From positions 112,631 through 176,630 of the forward strand of contig DATJBS010000031.1 of NCBI GenBank assembly GCA_035515235.1: a stretch of 64,000 nucleotides of DNA, given 5' to 3'. This DNA comes from JAMLHH01 sp035515235. GTDB taxonomy: Bacteria; Bacteroidota; Bacteroidia; Chitinophagales; JADIYW01. Below the pieces are notes generated by a model that had not been told where the DNA came from, searched no databases, and saw nothing but the letters and a program-made list of their open reading frames with translations. Position 1 is the first letter of the stretch; each line of letters starts with the position of its first letter. The position numbers and the translations under genes were made by a program. Shown here in pieces: positions 18,085 to 27,342 of this stretch.

Positions 18085-21000
18085 CTAACTTTTCTGCGAT
18101 GCAATCTGCTTCTCTACATTAGCCAATTCTGCTTTGGGTGCAGACCACCAAGTATATGGCCAAATCTTATAATTAGATATTGCATAATTCTTAAGAATGC
18201 TTTCCTTGTACATCATTTGTTTATAATGAACTTGAGGATGATAAGAAAACTGTTCGGATTGGAAATACAGCGGTTTTTTTAAATCTTTTTGTATAATACC
18301 TTCTAATTGAAAACCACCGAGCTTGACTTGTTTTTGTAGGGGTAATGAAAGGTGTTTTTCCATTAAACTTTCTACAAATTTGGGAAGTTGATCTCTATGG
18401 TCTTTAGATGATTGGGTATTGATATCAGAATGTTTGTCCAATAACTGTAGAATATAATTCTTTTGATTCAAGTTGCTCTCAGAAACAGCTTTTACATAAG
18501 CGATATAAGTATAAAATAAACCCTTTCCAGTATTGCCATTTTTAGTGATTTCTTCTTCGAAATTTCTATAATAATTTTCAGGAATGGAGGTGAAAAGATG
18601 TACAGCAGTTTTCGCTCTTGTAATCAATACATTCAGTAATTGATAACCTTGCTGTCTATTGATTGGACCAAAATTTTGTCTGAAACCTTGTTTGCTGTCC
18701 ATTCCAAATGTAGTTCCGATAAGTATAATATCTCTTTCGTCTCCTTGTATATTCTCCAAGTTTTTGATGAACAATCCACTTTGATTCATTAAGTCTAATA
18801 ACTGACCTTTTTTAGGATCCAAATAAGCTTGTTCCCAAATCAAATCTTGAATAGTATCTCTTTGTTGAATATTGAGCGTACCAATACCAATACTTGGCAT
18901 GTCGTCTTCTTTTTCGGTAGCTAATTGAAATAAATAACTAACAATAGCTTGAGCTTCTTCAATATTTACACTGTCTTGGTATGTACCATTTACTGCATGA
19001 AAAGACATGCATTGATAAGATTTCTTGACGGGCATCGGTATCAATCTCGATTTGTAAATTCCAGCGTTGGAGAAGGCAATTAAATCTGGATGTTGTGAAC
19101 GGTAGTGAAAATCTAAATAGCTAGGATAATATCCTGCGTCAGATGAAAACTCTAATAAAGAAGAGCTTTGGGCTAAAAAGATATCTTTTTCTTCTTCTAT
19201 GTTTTCTGTTTCGTCATTTAAAGAAATATCTGCAGAAAAGTAGGAGCTAGGAGGCATTTGATGTTCGTCTCCTGAAATTACGTGAGTTTTGGCTCGATAT
19301 AATACGGAATAGACATCTTCTATTCTTAACTGACTTGCTTCGTCTAAAATGATAATATCATACAAATCTTTCTCTAAAGGTAAAATGGAGCTTGCCGTTA
19401 CAGGATTGAGCATCATAATAGGAAAGATAGAACTGAAAAATTCGAAGTCATTCTGTAAAATAGATCTTAAGCTATTTCGCGAATTGTATTGCTTGTTTTT
19501 TCTCAGATTATACAACATTTTTTTTGTGCTTAAATCCGATTGTTTAATTTGGATTTGAGCGTGCTGTGACCAAATTTCATCAATTTTTTCACCTAAAAAT
19601 TGCTGGATAGCAGAATGATACTGGTTCAAATTTTGGTATAGCTCATCACCGTCCCAATCGATTTGATGTTCTTGAGCATAGACTTGTAGGAAGTATCTTA
19701 AAAACCATTCTTCAAATCTTTCTACTCGTTCTTTTTCATCAAATTCACACAGTTTCTCCCATAACTTTCCTTGTTGAGTTGGGATTTTATTGGTGTAATT
19801 GATCCATTTAATAATAATAGGAAGCTGATCGATAGCTTGGTCAACGATAGTAGATGAAACTAAAGACTCTTCAATATATTTTGATAGTTCTTTAAAATCC
19901 TCCATCAGAAGTGGCTGTTCAACTTCTTTATTTTTCCAATGGATTTTAGTGGACAAAAGATGATACTGCTGATATAGCTCTAGAGTTTTGAATCTTGCAG
20001 AACGGATTAATTTTTGTTGCGATGAAAAAACTTGCAAAGCAAAACTCTTGAATCTTTTACCGGTACTATTGATGGTAAACTCTTCGCCAAACATGTTTGT
20101 AGAAGCTTCGATATGGTTTTGAAGTTCTAAAGAGATTTTTTGAAATTCATGAAAAGTTGAAATGTCATTTTCATTGCGTTGAAGCCACCATTCTTTTTCT
20201 TTGATATAAAGTGCTTTTAGTGAAGGTTGGATTTTTGTGAGCAGTGGATTTTCATTTTCCAATTCTGTTTTCCATTCTTTGAATTGAATATAATACTGTT
20301 CCGTATCAGTAAGAGGGATTAAATTCTCAAAAGATAAAGATGCGTATTTGGAAAGCAGTTCATGATGTCGTTGTGCAATTTCTATCCAATTGTCATCTCC
20401 GAATGATTTCTTAAATAAAGCAGAAACTCTATGATTACTGACAGTTCTAAGTTGAAGATATTTAGATTTAATCTCTTCGTATTGATGATGTTTGAAGGAG
20501 CTTTCTGTATAATTAGGTCGGTCTAATTGCTGTCTTATAGATTGAACAATAAGATTTCTGTCTTTATATACATCTTCTATTAGAGCAATGTATTTCTCCA
20601 GCCCTAAAGGTTTTAGATTGTTTTTGATGACTTCTAAAGCTGTTCTTTTTTCACAAACCACTAATACCTTTTTCTTTTCTAGTAAAGCATTGGTAATGAT
20701 AGCGGTCAAAGTTTGACTTTTGCCTGTCCCGGGAGGTCCTTGTATTATCACTTTGCCATGTTCATGGATAGCGTGCAATACAGCTTCTTGCGAAGGATCT
20801 AAAACGATAGGCGTCAAAAAATCATTAGAATTGATTTGGTGTGCTTTTTGATTTTCCTCTTCAGTAAGTTCAGGATTTTTATTCAGAAGATGAGTCAAAT
20901 CTTGGATGATAGGCTGCTTTTGAGATTTATACATTCCCAAAACTCCTGCAGGAATTATTGTTGCTTGATGAGCGGCTAGTTTTTCAATAGCTATTTTGTC

Positions 21001-21663
21001 AGAACAATCCACTAAATTTTGTGCTTGAATTTTAGGAGAGTTAATTTGAAGCGTTTCTGCAATCATATTACAAACCTGCTGGATTGCGTCAAGGTCAATA
21101 GCATCTGATTGAAGTGAAGTGAAAGGGTCGGCCCATTTCTCTCCACCATGTTGTTCCATATAAGATTTTAAAATCTGATTGAAATACACTTCATGATCAT
21201 CTGTTTTGCGTATAGTCCATGTATTACTTTGTGCTGTAGTTTTTACAATATCTAATTTCCAAATGATTAAAGGAGCTTTCAATGTTTTTGCTGAATTGCT
21301 TGGATCTTTAATGATTAGTAAAGGAAAACCCCAGCCTAAAGACATGGTGCCATACTCTGCATATTCATCTTGCTCTTGATAGTAGAGGGTATTCAGTCTT
21401 TTAGAAATTTTCTGAATGCTTTTTCTTTCTTCCGTAGGCAATAGAGAGTACTTGCTTGGATCGATTTTAATTTGAAAGTTAAAATTTTGTCCTGTCAATA
21501 TCTTTTTAAGAAAATCCATAGAGAGTTCAGCTTCAATTTTATTGAAATCCTCTATATCTAATCTCGCATATCTTCCGGGAATGGCATCTAAGTGAATAGA
21601 TCTCGTATCACCACTTTTTAATTTTTGTATTAATTTTTCAATCAACAATAATCTATCGTTCAT
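18085..21663 (-). CDS. SF1 DNA2/NAM7-like helicase with Vsr-like C-terminal domain
   Basis: A large cytoplasmic superfamily 1 helicase (1192 residues from ATG 21663; a TTG at 21699 would add 12). Walker A GPPGTGKSQT lies near residue 310 and Walker B LDEASQLRIEDV about 460 residues later, with a long insert between, as in DUF4011-type helicases. Motif NIQGDERDIILIGTTFG and the VLITRAKTAVHLF end follow. The last 100 residues resemble the MTES_1575/Vsr-like nuclease tail of that family (QVKLGGFQLEGII, YHPQVHYKQMMYKE, YKIWPYTWW), but the usual catalytic Asp positions are occupied by Glu or Gln. A TAAATTTG -7 box and AGGAG 4-8 nt upstream support ATG 21663. Role unknown: DNA repair or phage defence. 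Confidence 0.75.
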   Translation of the reverse strand: MNDRLLLIEKLIQKLKSGDTRSIHLDAIPGRYARLDIEDFNKIEAELSMDFLKKILTGQNFNFQIKIDPSKYSLLPTEERKSIQKISKRLNTLYYQEQDEYAEYGTMSLGWGFPLLIIKDPSNSAKTLKAPLIIWKLDIVKTTAQSNTWTIRKTDDHEVYFNQILKSYMEQHGGEKWADPFTSLQSDAIDLDAIQQVCNMIAETLQINSPKIQAQNLVDCSDKIAIEKLAAHQATIIPAGVLGMYKSQKQPIIQDLTHLLNKNPELTEEENQKAHQINSNDFLTPIVLDPSQEAVLHAIHEHGKVIIQGPPGTGKSQTLTAIITNALLEKKKVLVVCEKRTALEVIKNNLKPLGLEKYIALIEDVYKDRNLIVQSIRQQLDRPNYTESSFKHHQYEEIKSKYLQLRTVSNHRVSALFKKSFGDDNWIEIAQRHHELLSKYASLSFENLIPLTDTEQYYIQFKEWKTELENENPLLTKIQPSLKALYIKEKEWWLQRNENDISTFHEFQKISLELQNHIEASTNMFGEEFTINSTGKRFKSFALQVFSSQQKLIRSARFKTLELYQQYHLLSTKIHWKNKEVEQPLLMEDFKELSKYIEESLVSSTIVDQAIDQLPIIIKWINYTNKIPTQQGKLWEKLCEFDEKERVERFEEWFLRYFLQVYAQEHQIDWDGDELYQNLNQYHSAIQQFLGEKIDEIWSQHAQIQIKQSDLSTKKMLYNLRKNKQYNSRNSLRSILQNDFEFFSSIFPIMMLNPVTASSILPLEKDLYDIIILDEASQLRIEDVYSVLYRAKTHVISGDEHQMPPSSYFSADISLNDETENIEEEKDIFLAQSSSLLEFSSDAGYYPSYLDFHYRSQHPDLIAFSNAGIYKSRLIPMPVKKSYQCMSFHAVNGTYQDSVNIEEAQAIVSYLFQLATEKEDDMPSIGIGTLNIQQRDTIQDLIWEQAYLDPKKGQLLDLMNQSGLFIKNLENIQGDERDIILIGTTFGMDSKQGFRQNFGPINRQQGYQLLNVLITRAKTAVHLFTSIPENYYRNFEEEITKNGNTGKGLFYTYIAYVKAVSESNLNQKNYILQLLDKHSDINTQSSKDHRDQLPKFVESLMEKHLSLPLQKQVKLGGFQLEGIIQKDLKKPLYFQSEQFSYHPQVHYKQMMYKESILKNYAISNYKIWPYTWWSAPKAELANVEKQIASQKS

Positions 21664-21794
21664 AGCTCCTAAAACATCAAATTTAATCAATTCAGTCAAG
21701 CTAAATTATATTGGTGTTTTACATTTAGTATAATTAAGTATTATTTAAACCCAATAAACACTAGAATGCATTGTAGGCAAGCATCTTATAATTT

Positions 21795-21812
21795 GTGTGA
21801 TAAAATTCACAC
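21795..21812. promoter_or_regulatory. CRP/FNR-like palindrome in the hemA upstream region
   Basis: GTGTGATAAAATTCACAC has two perfect 6-bp arms around a 6-bp spacer, i.e. TGTGA-N6-TCACA, the CRP/FNR-family consensus. It lies in the divergent region between the helicase and hemA, about 118 bp before hemA. Which gene it controls is open. Confidence 0.5.
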
Positions 21813-21839
21813 CTCACTAATTAAGAACTGTTCTAAATC

Positions 21840-21856
21840 ACAGATATCATATCTGT
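21840..21856. promoter_or_regulatory. 17-bp perfect palindrome upstream of hemA
   Basis: ACAGATATCATATCTGT is symmetric over its full length around a central C. It ends where a TTTGACA -33-like element begins and lies 73 bp before the hemA start. It has no T-run, so it looks like an operator rather than a terminator. Confidence 0.45.
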
Positions 21857-21929
21857 TTGACAATGCAATGACAAAAGATTACTAGTATAATTAGATTTTT
21901 GTGACACTTAATAATTCGGATACTAAGCT

Positions 21930-23180
21930 GTGCAACGTTATAAGATTCTAACCATTTCTCACAAGACTGCCCACCTTCATACATTGAAGGATTACTTGAT
22001 TATTGATCAAGCATCCGAAAGTGATTTTCCTGCTCAAACATTACAAAGAATTAAAGAAGAACTGAATATTCAAGAGATCATGTACTTGAATACTTGTAAC
22101 CGAGTGACTTTTTTCTTCACTTCTGATTTTTCTTTAGAGAAAGAATTTCTTTTGCATTTTTTCAAACAAGTTAATCCTCATTTTAATGAAGAGTTATTAG
22201 AAAAACATGCTTCAAAAGTGATGATTTATGAAGGAGAAGAGGCGATCAGACATTTGTTTGGTGTGTCAGCTTCTCTAGATTCATTAGTAGTAGGCGAGCG
22301 AGAAATATTAGGTCAATTGAAACAAGCTTATGCTTTAGCTAAGTCACATGAATTGTGTGGTGACGCTGTCCGTTTAGCATTAGATAATTGTATCCTTTTT
22401 GCGAAAAAGATTTATTCTGAAACTCGTATAGGAGAGAAGCCCGTTTCTGTAGTTTCTTTAGCTTTTAGAGAATTGCTCAATAGAGGAATATGTCCAGATG
22501 CAAAGCTTTATATGATAGGAGCTGGTCAGACGAATCATCTAATGGCTAATCTCTTAGTGAAGTACGGTTTTAAAAATGTAAAAGTTTTTAATCGTTCTTT
22601 AGAAAAAGCCAACGAATTAGCTCATAGATTTCCAGGTGGACAAGGGTATACTTTGGAAGCAATGGAAACATGTGAAGCTCCAGATTTCTTAGTGACTTGT
22701 ACAGGTTCTGCTGAGTACATTCTTAATAAGAAGCATTTCGACAATTGGAATATTCATCCAAAAACTCCTTTTACCATTATAGATTTAGCTATCCCTTCAG
22801 ACGTGGATCCTGCTATTCTAAATAATTATAGCATAGATTATATCTGTGTTCCTTCATTGAAAAAGTTGGCAGATCAAAATATGGAGTTTAGAAAAACTGA
22901 AATGATTAAAGCATATGAAATTTTAGAAACTTTCATTTCAGAGTATCAAATTAAATTTAAAGAACGTCAGCTAGAATTAGCATTTAGTTATATTCCTCAA
23001 CAAGTCAAAGAACTCAAACGTTTTGCTATTGAAGAGGTCTTCTCCAAAGATTTAGCTAGTGTAGATCAAGAATCTAGAGATATTTTAGATAAGATCATTA
23101 ATTATATGGAGAAGAAATATATCTCTATTCCTATGAAAGGCGCGAAGGTTGCTTTTATGGGAGAGGATGTTACCAAATAA
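21930..23180 (+). CDS. hemA: Glutamyl-tRNA reductase
   Basis: The first committed enzyme of the C5 heme route: it reduces glutamyl-tRNA with NADPH to glutamate-1-semialdehyde. The catalytic cysteine is Cys56 in YLNTCNRVTFFF. It is followed by the family signature GEREILGQLKQAY, the NADPH-binding segment LYMIGAGQTNHLMA, and the helical dimerisation tail. The start is GTG at 21930; no ATG precedes the conserved ILTISHKTA. Length 416 is typical. The gene is 15 bp upstream of the hemC-hemD fusion, so both are cotranscribed. Two palindromes upstream suggest regulation. Confidence 0.93.
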   Translation: MQRYKILTISHKTAHLHTLKDYLIIDQASESDFPAQTLQRIKEELNIQEIMYLNTCNRVTFFFTSDFSLEKEFLLHFFKQVNPHFNEELLEKHASKVMIYEGEEAIRHLFGVSASLDSLVVGEREILGQLKQAYALAKSHELCGDAVRLALDNCILFAKKIYSETRIGEKPVSVVSLAFRELLNRGICPDAKLYMIGAGQTNHLMANLLVKYGFKNVKVFNRSLEKANELAHRFPGGQGYTLEAMETCEAPDFLVTCTGSAEYILNKKHFDNWNIHPKTPFTIIDLAIPSDVDPAILNNYSIDYICVPSLKKLADQNMEFRKTEMIKAYEILETFISEYQIKFKERQLELAFSYIPQQVKELKRFAIEEVFSKDLASVDQESRDILDKIINYMEKKYISIPMKGAKVAFMGEDVTK

Positions 23181-23195
23181 AACGACTTTTCACCT

Positions 23196-24761
23196 ATGAA
23201 ATCGATTGTGATTGGGACTCGAGGAAGTCAGCTAGCACTATGGCAAGCTAATTTTACCAAAGATATTCTTGAAAAAAATGGATATCAAGTCCGAATAAAT
23301 ATAATAAGTACTAAAGGAGACAGAACACAAGAGTGGAATCTCTCTTTTGACAAAATAGAAGGCAAAGGATTTTTTACTAAAGAACTTGAAGAATGTCTTA
23401 TAGATGGCTCTGCTGACTTAGCGGTCCACTCTTGTAAAGATATGCCTACAGAAAATGCACCGGGATTAGCAATCAAAGCTTATTCTTATAGAGCAAATCC
23501 TGTAGATGTTTTGTTGATTAGAAAATCTTCTTTTGATCCTGCACAGTTTATTTCTGTAAAATTAAATGCTGTCATTGGTACATCTAGTGCAAGAAGAAAG
23601 TCTCAATTTATGTCTCATCGACCAGATGTCACATTATTAGATTTGCGTGGGAATGTCCCTACAAGAATTGATAAGTTGCGTTCAGGTCAATATGATGCCA
23701 TAATATTAGCTGCAGCCGGAATAGAGCGTTTAGAATTAGATATTTCTGATATTGAAGTATTCTCTTTAGCAGCACCTTTATATATACCAGCACCAGCGCA
23801 GGGAGTTTTGGCTTATCAAATCAGAGAGAATGATCCTGAAATGGATGAAGTTTGTAAGATTTTACATGATGAAGAAGCTTATAAAGCGATTAAGCTAGAA
23901 AGAGATGTTTTAAGAGATTTTCATGGTGGATGTCAAGTTCCGTTGGGCGTGTATGCTCAGTGTATAGGAGACAAAACAGAATTGTGGATTTCTAAAGCTG
24001 TGGCTTGGGATGCTCCATTATTTCGTGCTCATTACCAATTTGAAGGTGAATTGCCTGCATCTATAGATATTGTGAATCAATTCTCTGCTATTCAACCTAA
24101 AAAAGTGTTCATCAGTAGAGAGGTTACCGAAAGTGATTATTTCTATTCAATCTTGACAAAAGCTGGCTTTGAAGTAGAGAGTGAAAATCTATTAAATATT
24201 CATGGAGTAGATTTTCAAACAGACGGTCAGGCAGATTGGTTATTCTTTACTAGTAGAAATGGTGTAAAGCATTATTTCAATCAAGTAAAATACGATAAAG
24301 AGAATTGTCCAAAAATCGGAGCCGTTAATGCTGGAACAGAAAGTTCTATCAAATCTTTAGGTTATAATGTAGATTATGTAGGAACATCAGCTTACACGAA
24401 TAATACTGCAGAAGAATTTGGTCAATTAGCTAGTGGCAAAGTCATTTTACCTCAGGCGGTTCATGCTAGAGGTGTGATGGAGAAATCTTTGGGACATTGT
24501 GAAGTGGTTTCATTGCCAGTATATAATAATACCATATTGGAAGAGGTGGAATCTACGGATGCTGATATCTTAGTATTTACTAGTCCTTTGAATGCTGAAT
24601 CTTATTTCAAAAAACATGCTTTGAAAGAAAATCAACAAGTAGTTTCTATAGGGCCTTCTACTCAAACAGCTATCGAATCTTTAGGTATTCATGCGACTAT
24701 GGCTTACGGGCCTATGCCATGGGACTTAGTGGATATAGTTATGGCATTATCTTCTAAATAA
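23196..24761 (+). CDS. hemCD: Fused hydroxymethylbilane synthase / uroporphyrinogen-III synthase
   Basis: One 521-residue protein carrying two successive heme enzymes. The HemC part (about 1-280) starts IGTRGSQLALWQ, has VHSCKDMP and GTSSARRKSQF, and binds its dipyrromethane cofactor at Cys246 (FHGGCQVPLG). It builds hydroxymethylbilane from four porphobilinogens. The HemC C-terminal domain is short compared with stand-alone HemC (about 310 aa). From about residue 285 (KKVFISREVTESDYFY) a HemD domain follows (WLFFTSRNGVKHYF, VFTSPLNAESYF, IGPSTQTAI), which closes and inverts ring D. The fusion delivers the unstable intermediate directly to HemD. It is cotranscribed with hemA. Confidence 0.9.
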   Translation: MKSIVIGTRGSQLALWQANFTKDILEKNGYQVRINIISTKGDRTQEWNLSFDKIEGKGFFTKELEECLIDGSADLAVHSCKDMPTENAPGLAIKAYSYRANPVDVLLIRKSSFDPAQFISVKLNAVIGTSSARRKSQFMSHRPDVTLLDLRGNVPTRIDKLRSGQYDAIILAAAGIERLELDISDIEVFSLAAPLYIPAPAQGVLAYQIRENDPEMDEVCKILHDEEAYKAIKLERDVLRDFHGGCQVPLGVYAQCIGDKTELWISKAVAWDAPLFRAHYQFEGELPASIDIVNQFSAIQPKKVFISREVTESDYFYSILTKAGFEVESENLLNIHGVDFQTDGQADWLFFTSRNGVKHYFNQVKYDKENCPKIGAVNAGTESSIKSLGYNVDYVGTSAYTNNTAEEFGQLASGKVILPQAVHARGVMEKSLGHCEVVSLPVYNNTILEEVESTDADILVFTSPLNAESYFKKHALKENQQVVSIGPSTQTAIESLGIHATMAYGPMPWDLVDIVMALSSK

Positions 24762-25309
24762 TACCTTTTTGCATAAGTTGTCATTCTGACGACGGAAGAA
24801 TCTCGGATATAATAGGCTTCGGTGAGTATTAGATATGATTTTTTTTCTTTCTATTCATACCTTTTTTAGTAAAATGTATGCATATTTCGACAGACTCCAT
24901 ATCCAAAATCGCGCTGGATTTTTCGGCGAACCACTTTCTGTTTAAAGTCTACATCTTCAAACTTTTCCATACTTGGTGATGTACTGACGTGCGGTCACTG
25001 AACTTGTCGAAGTGCAAACAGGCCTTTTTCTCAGAGTGGGTGCCCGTCTACAAAATCTAGGCTCAGGGGAGTCGTACAACTATTGAATTAGATATCTATC
25101 GAGATGCTTTTTTAACTTTAGTATTTTCCGGCATTTACGTAGATATATATAGAAGATTCTTCACTTCGGCATTGCGACAAGCTCAGTGATTTTCGTGTGG
25201 TCTGTTAACAAAACACTAAAATTATGAATGATGGCTTCTAAACAATCGTCTAACCGTATAATTCATTATATTTGCAAATACAAAACATTAATCTAACGTT
25301 TCTTTTAGT
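24762..25309. other. Intergenic region with degenerate repeat pieces, no gene
   Basis: I see no credible ORF or RNA gene. Pieces of the dispersed repeat family are recognisable: GTCATTCTGACGACGGAAG near 24780, and the pair GAACTTGTCGAAGT (near 25008) and GCGACAAGCTCAGTG (near 25175). The right end contains the ilvB promoter. Confidence 0.6.
25267..25274 (+). promoter_or_regulatory. -7 box of the ilvB-ilvN-ilvC operon
   Basis: TATATTTG lies 36 nt before the ilvB ATG and fits TAnnTTTG. No clear -33 TTTG is at the right distance. The implied leader of about 30 nt is too short to hold a leader-peptide attenuator. Confidence 0.5.
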
Positions 25310-27064
25310 ATGACTCTCGAAACACCTACAGAATCAAGAGAAAAAATAGCCTCACCAACACCTGTGATAGTTAGTGGATCAGAAGCAGTCATTCGTTGTC
25401 TGTTAGAAGAGGAAATTGAAGTAATATATGGCTACCCTGGTGGCGCTATTATGCCAATCTATGATGCTCTATTTCATTTTACCGATAAAATCAAACATAT
25501 TTTAGTTCGCCACGAACAAGGAGCTACGCATGCTGCTGAGGGATGGGCAAGAATTAGAAATAAAGCTACCGTTTGTTTTGCAACTTCTGGACCAGGTGCT
25601 ACCAATTTAATTACTGGTATCGCTGATGCTATTATGGATTCAAGTCCTATGGTGTGTATCACGGGTCAAGTTCCAAGACATCTTTTAGGTACGGATGCAT
25701 TTCAAGAAACAGATGTTATTGGTATCACAATGCCTATTACTAAATGGAACTATCAGGTGACAAGAGCTTCTGAAATTCCTGCGGTACTAGCAAAAGCTTT
25801 TTATATAGCGAATTCTGGAAAACCAGGACCTGTATTAATCGATATTACAAAGAATGCACAAGTCGAAATGATGGAATGGACAGGTTATGAAGCCTGTACT
25901 TCCGTAAGAGGTTATAATCCATTACCTCAAGTAGATTTGACAGCTGTACAAAAAGCTGCAGATATTATCAATCAGTGCAAAAGACCAATGATTCTTTCGG
26001 GTCATGGAGTATTGATTGCAGGAGCTGAAGAAGCTTTAAAAGCAGTAGCAGAAAAAGCAGGAATCCCTGTAAGTACAACTTTTCAAGGTTTAGGTTCATT
26101 CAATCCTAAACACGAATTATATGTAGGAATTCCTGGAATGCATGGCAATTACGGACCAAATTTGTTGTCTGACGAATGCGATGTAGTCTTTGCTGTAGGA
26201 ATGAGGTTTGACGACCGTGTGACTGGAGACGTGACAAGGTATATCCAAAATGCAAAAGTTATTCATTTAGAAATTGATCCTTCTGAAATCAATAAAGTAG
26301 TTAAAACTGATGTAGGTATTTTAGCAGATGCTAAAGCCGGATTAGAAGCACTTCTACCTTATTTAGAGGAGAATCAACATGCTGAGTGGTTGCAAAAATT
26401 TAAAGATTGCGACAAAATAGAATACGATACTGTCATTAAAGATGAATTGTATCCTTCCAATGGTAGCCATCCTAGAATGGGAGAGTTGATGAGAATCATC
26501 AATGAGAAAACCAAAGGAGAAGCGATCATAGTTCCAGACGTAGGTCAGCATCAAATGTTTGCTATGAGATACTATGATTACATGGTTCCAAATAGCTGGG
26601 TTTCAAGTGGAGGTTTAGGTACAATGGGTTTTGCATTGCCTGCTGCAATTGGAGCACAAATGGCTGCGCCAGATAGGACAGTGGTTACTGTAATTGGCGA
26701 TGGTTGCTTTCAAATGACTATCCAAGAATTAGGTACCATTTGGCAACATCATATTCCAGTCAAAATTGTAATATTCAATAATAATTACTTAGGCATGGTT
26801 CGTCAATGGCAACAGTTGTTCTTTGACAGAAGATATTCTCAAGTAGATTTAATCAATCCAAACTTTGTAGAGATTACTAAAGGTTTTGGAATACCTGCTG
26901 AAAAAGTGACGGAAAGAGAAGATTTAGATGCTGCATTCGATAGAATGTTTGCGCATGAAGGTCCATATTTATTAGAAGTTGTAGTAGAGAAAGAAGCTAA
27001 CGTTTTCCCTATGGTTCCTAGTGGAGCTGCAGCTCATGAAATTATTCTTGAACGTCAATCTTAA
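25310..27064 (+). CDS. ilvB: Acetolactate synthase, large (catalytic) subunit
   Basis: A thiamine-diphosphate enzyme joining two pyruvates to acetolactate, or pyruvate and 2-oxobutyrate to acetohydroxybutyrate, in branched-chain amino acid synthesis. All three domains are present: the N-terminal PYR domain with YGYPGGAIMPIYDAL and the catalytic Glu in RHEQGATHAAEGWAR; the central FAD-binding domain (GMHGNYGPN, MRFDDRVTGD); and the PP domain with the ThDP motif from GDGCFQMTIQEL to NNNYLGMVRQWQQLFF. The length of 584 aa and the presence of an ACT subunit gene 11 bp downstream identify the anabolic form. First gene of ilvB-ilvN-ilvC. Confidence 0.95.
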   Translation: MTLETPTESREKIASPTPVIVSGSEAVIRCLLEEEIEVIYGYPGGAIMPIYDALFHFTDKIKHILVRHEQGATHAAEGWARIRNKATVCFATSGPGATNLITGIADAIMDSSPMVCITGQVPRHLLGTDAFQETDVIGITMPITKWNYQVTRASEIPAVLAKAFYIANSGKPGPVLIDITKNAQVEMMEWTGYEACTSVRGYNPLPQVDLTAVQKAADIINQCKRPMILSGHGVLIAGAEEALKAVAEKAGIPVSTTFQGLGSFNPKHELYVGIPGMHGNYGPNLLSDECDVVFAVGMRFDDRVTGDVTRYIQNAKVIHLEIDPSEINKVVKTDVGILADAKAGLEALLPYLEENQHAEWLQKFKDCDKIEYDTVIKDELYPSNGSHPRMGELMRIINEKTKGEAIIVPDVGQHQMFAMRYYDYMVPNSWVSSGGLGTMGFALPAAIGAQMAAPDRTVVTVIGDGCFQMTIQELGTIWQHHIPVKIVIFNNNYLGMVRQWQQLFFDRRYSQVDLINPNFVEITKGFGIPAEKVTEREDLDAAFDRMFAHEGPYLLEVVVEKEANVFPMVPSGAAAHEIILERQS

Positions 27065-27075
27065 TCAATATTTTC

Positions 27076-27312
27076 ATGAAACCATATTCAATAAAAATAC
27101 TTTCTCAGAATAGTCCAGTTTTAATTGGAAAATTCATGTTGATTTTTTCAAGAAGAAAGATCGAAGTCACTGATTTCTCCTACTCCAAAGTAAATGAAGA
27201 AGATGGAAGTTTTAACATCGAATTTATGGCAGATGAGTGGATGGCAGAAAACATTGAAAAACAATTGAATCGTCAAATAGACGTTTACGAAACCGCATTG
27301 ATTTTAAATTAA
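27076..27312 (+). CDS. ilvN: Acetolactate synthase, short regulatory (ACT) subunit
   Basis: A 78-residue single-ACT-domain protein (YSIKILSQNSPVLIGKFMLIFSRRKIEV, then SFNIEFMADEW). It should bind the IlvB protein and adjust its activity. It is about half the length of the common IlvN/IlvH (about 160-190 aa) and lacks their C-terminal domain. In this it resembles IlvM of enterobacterial isozyme II, whose enzyme is less sensitive to valine. Loss of valine inhibition here is therefore possible, but inferred. It lies 11 bp after ilvB and 30 bp before ilvC. Confidence 0.82.
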   Translation: MKPYSIKILSQNSPVLIGKFMLIFSRRKIEVTDFSYSKVNEEDGSFNIEFMADEWMAENIEKQLNRQIDVYETALILN

Positions 27313-27342
27313 TAGTTAATTACATAAACCAAATAGTCAACA

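Noticed and set aside
24762..25309. tRNA or riboswitch in the hemCD-ilvB gap
   Set aside because: No cloverleaf, T-loop GGTTC or known riboswitch core could be found; only degenerate repeat pieces are visible.
27312..27342. Larger IlvN continuing past 27312
   Set aside because: There is a TAA stop at 27310-27312 and the next frame begins ilvC, so the short ACT protein is complete rather than frameshifted.
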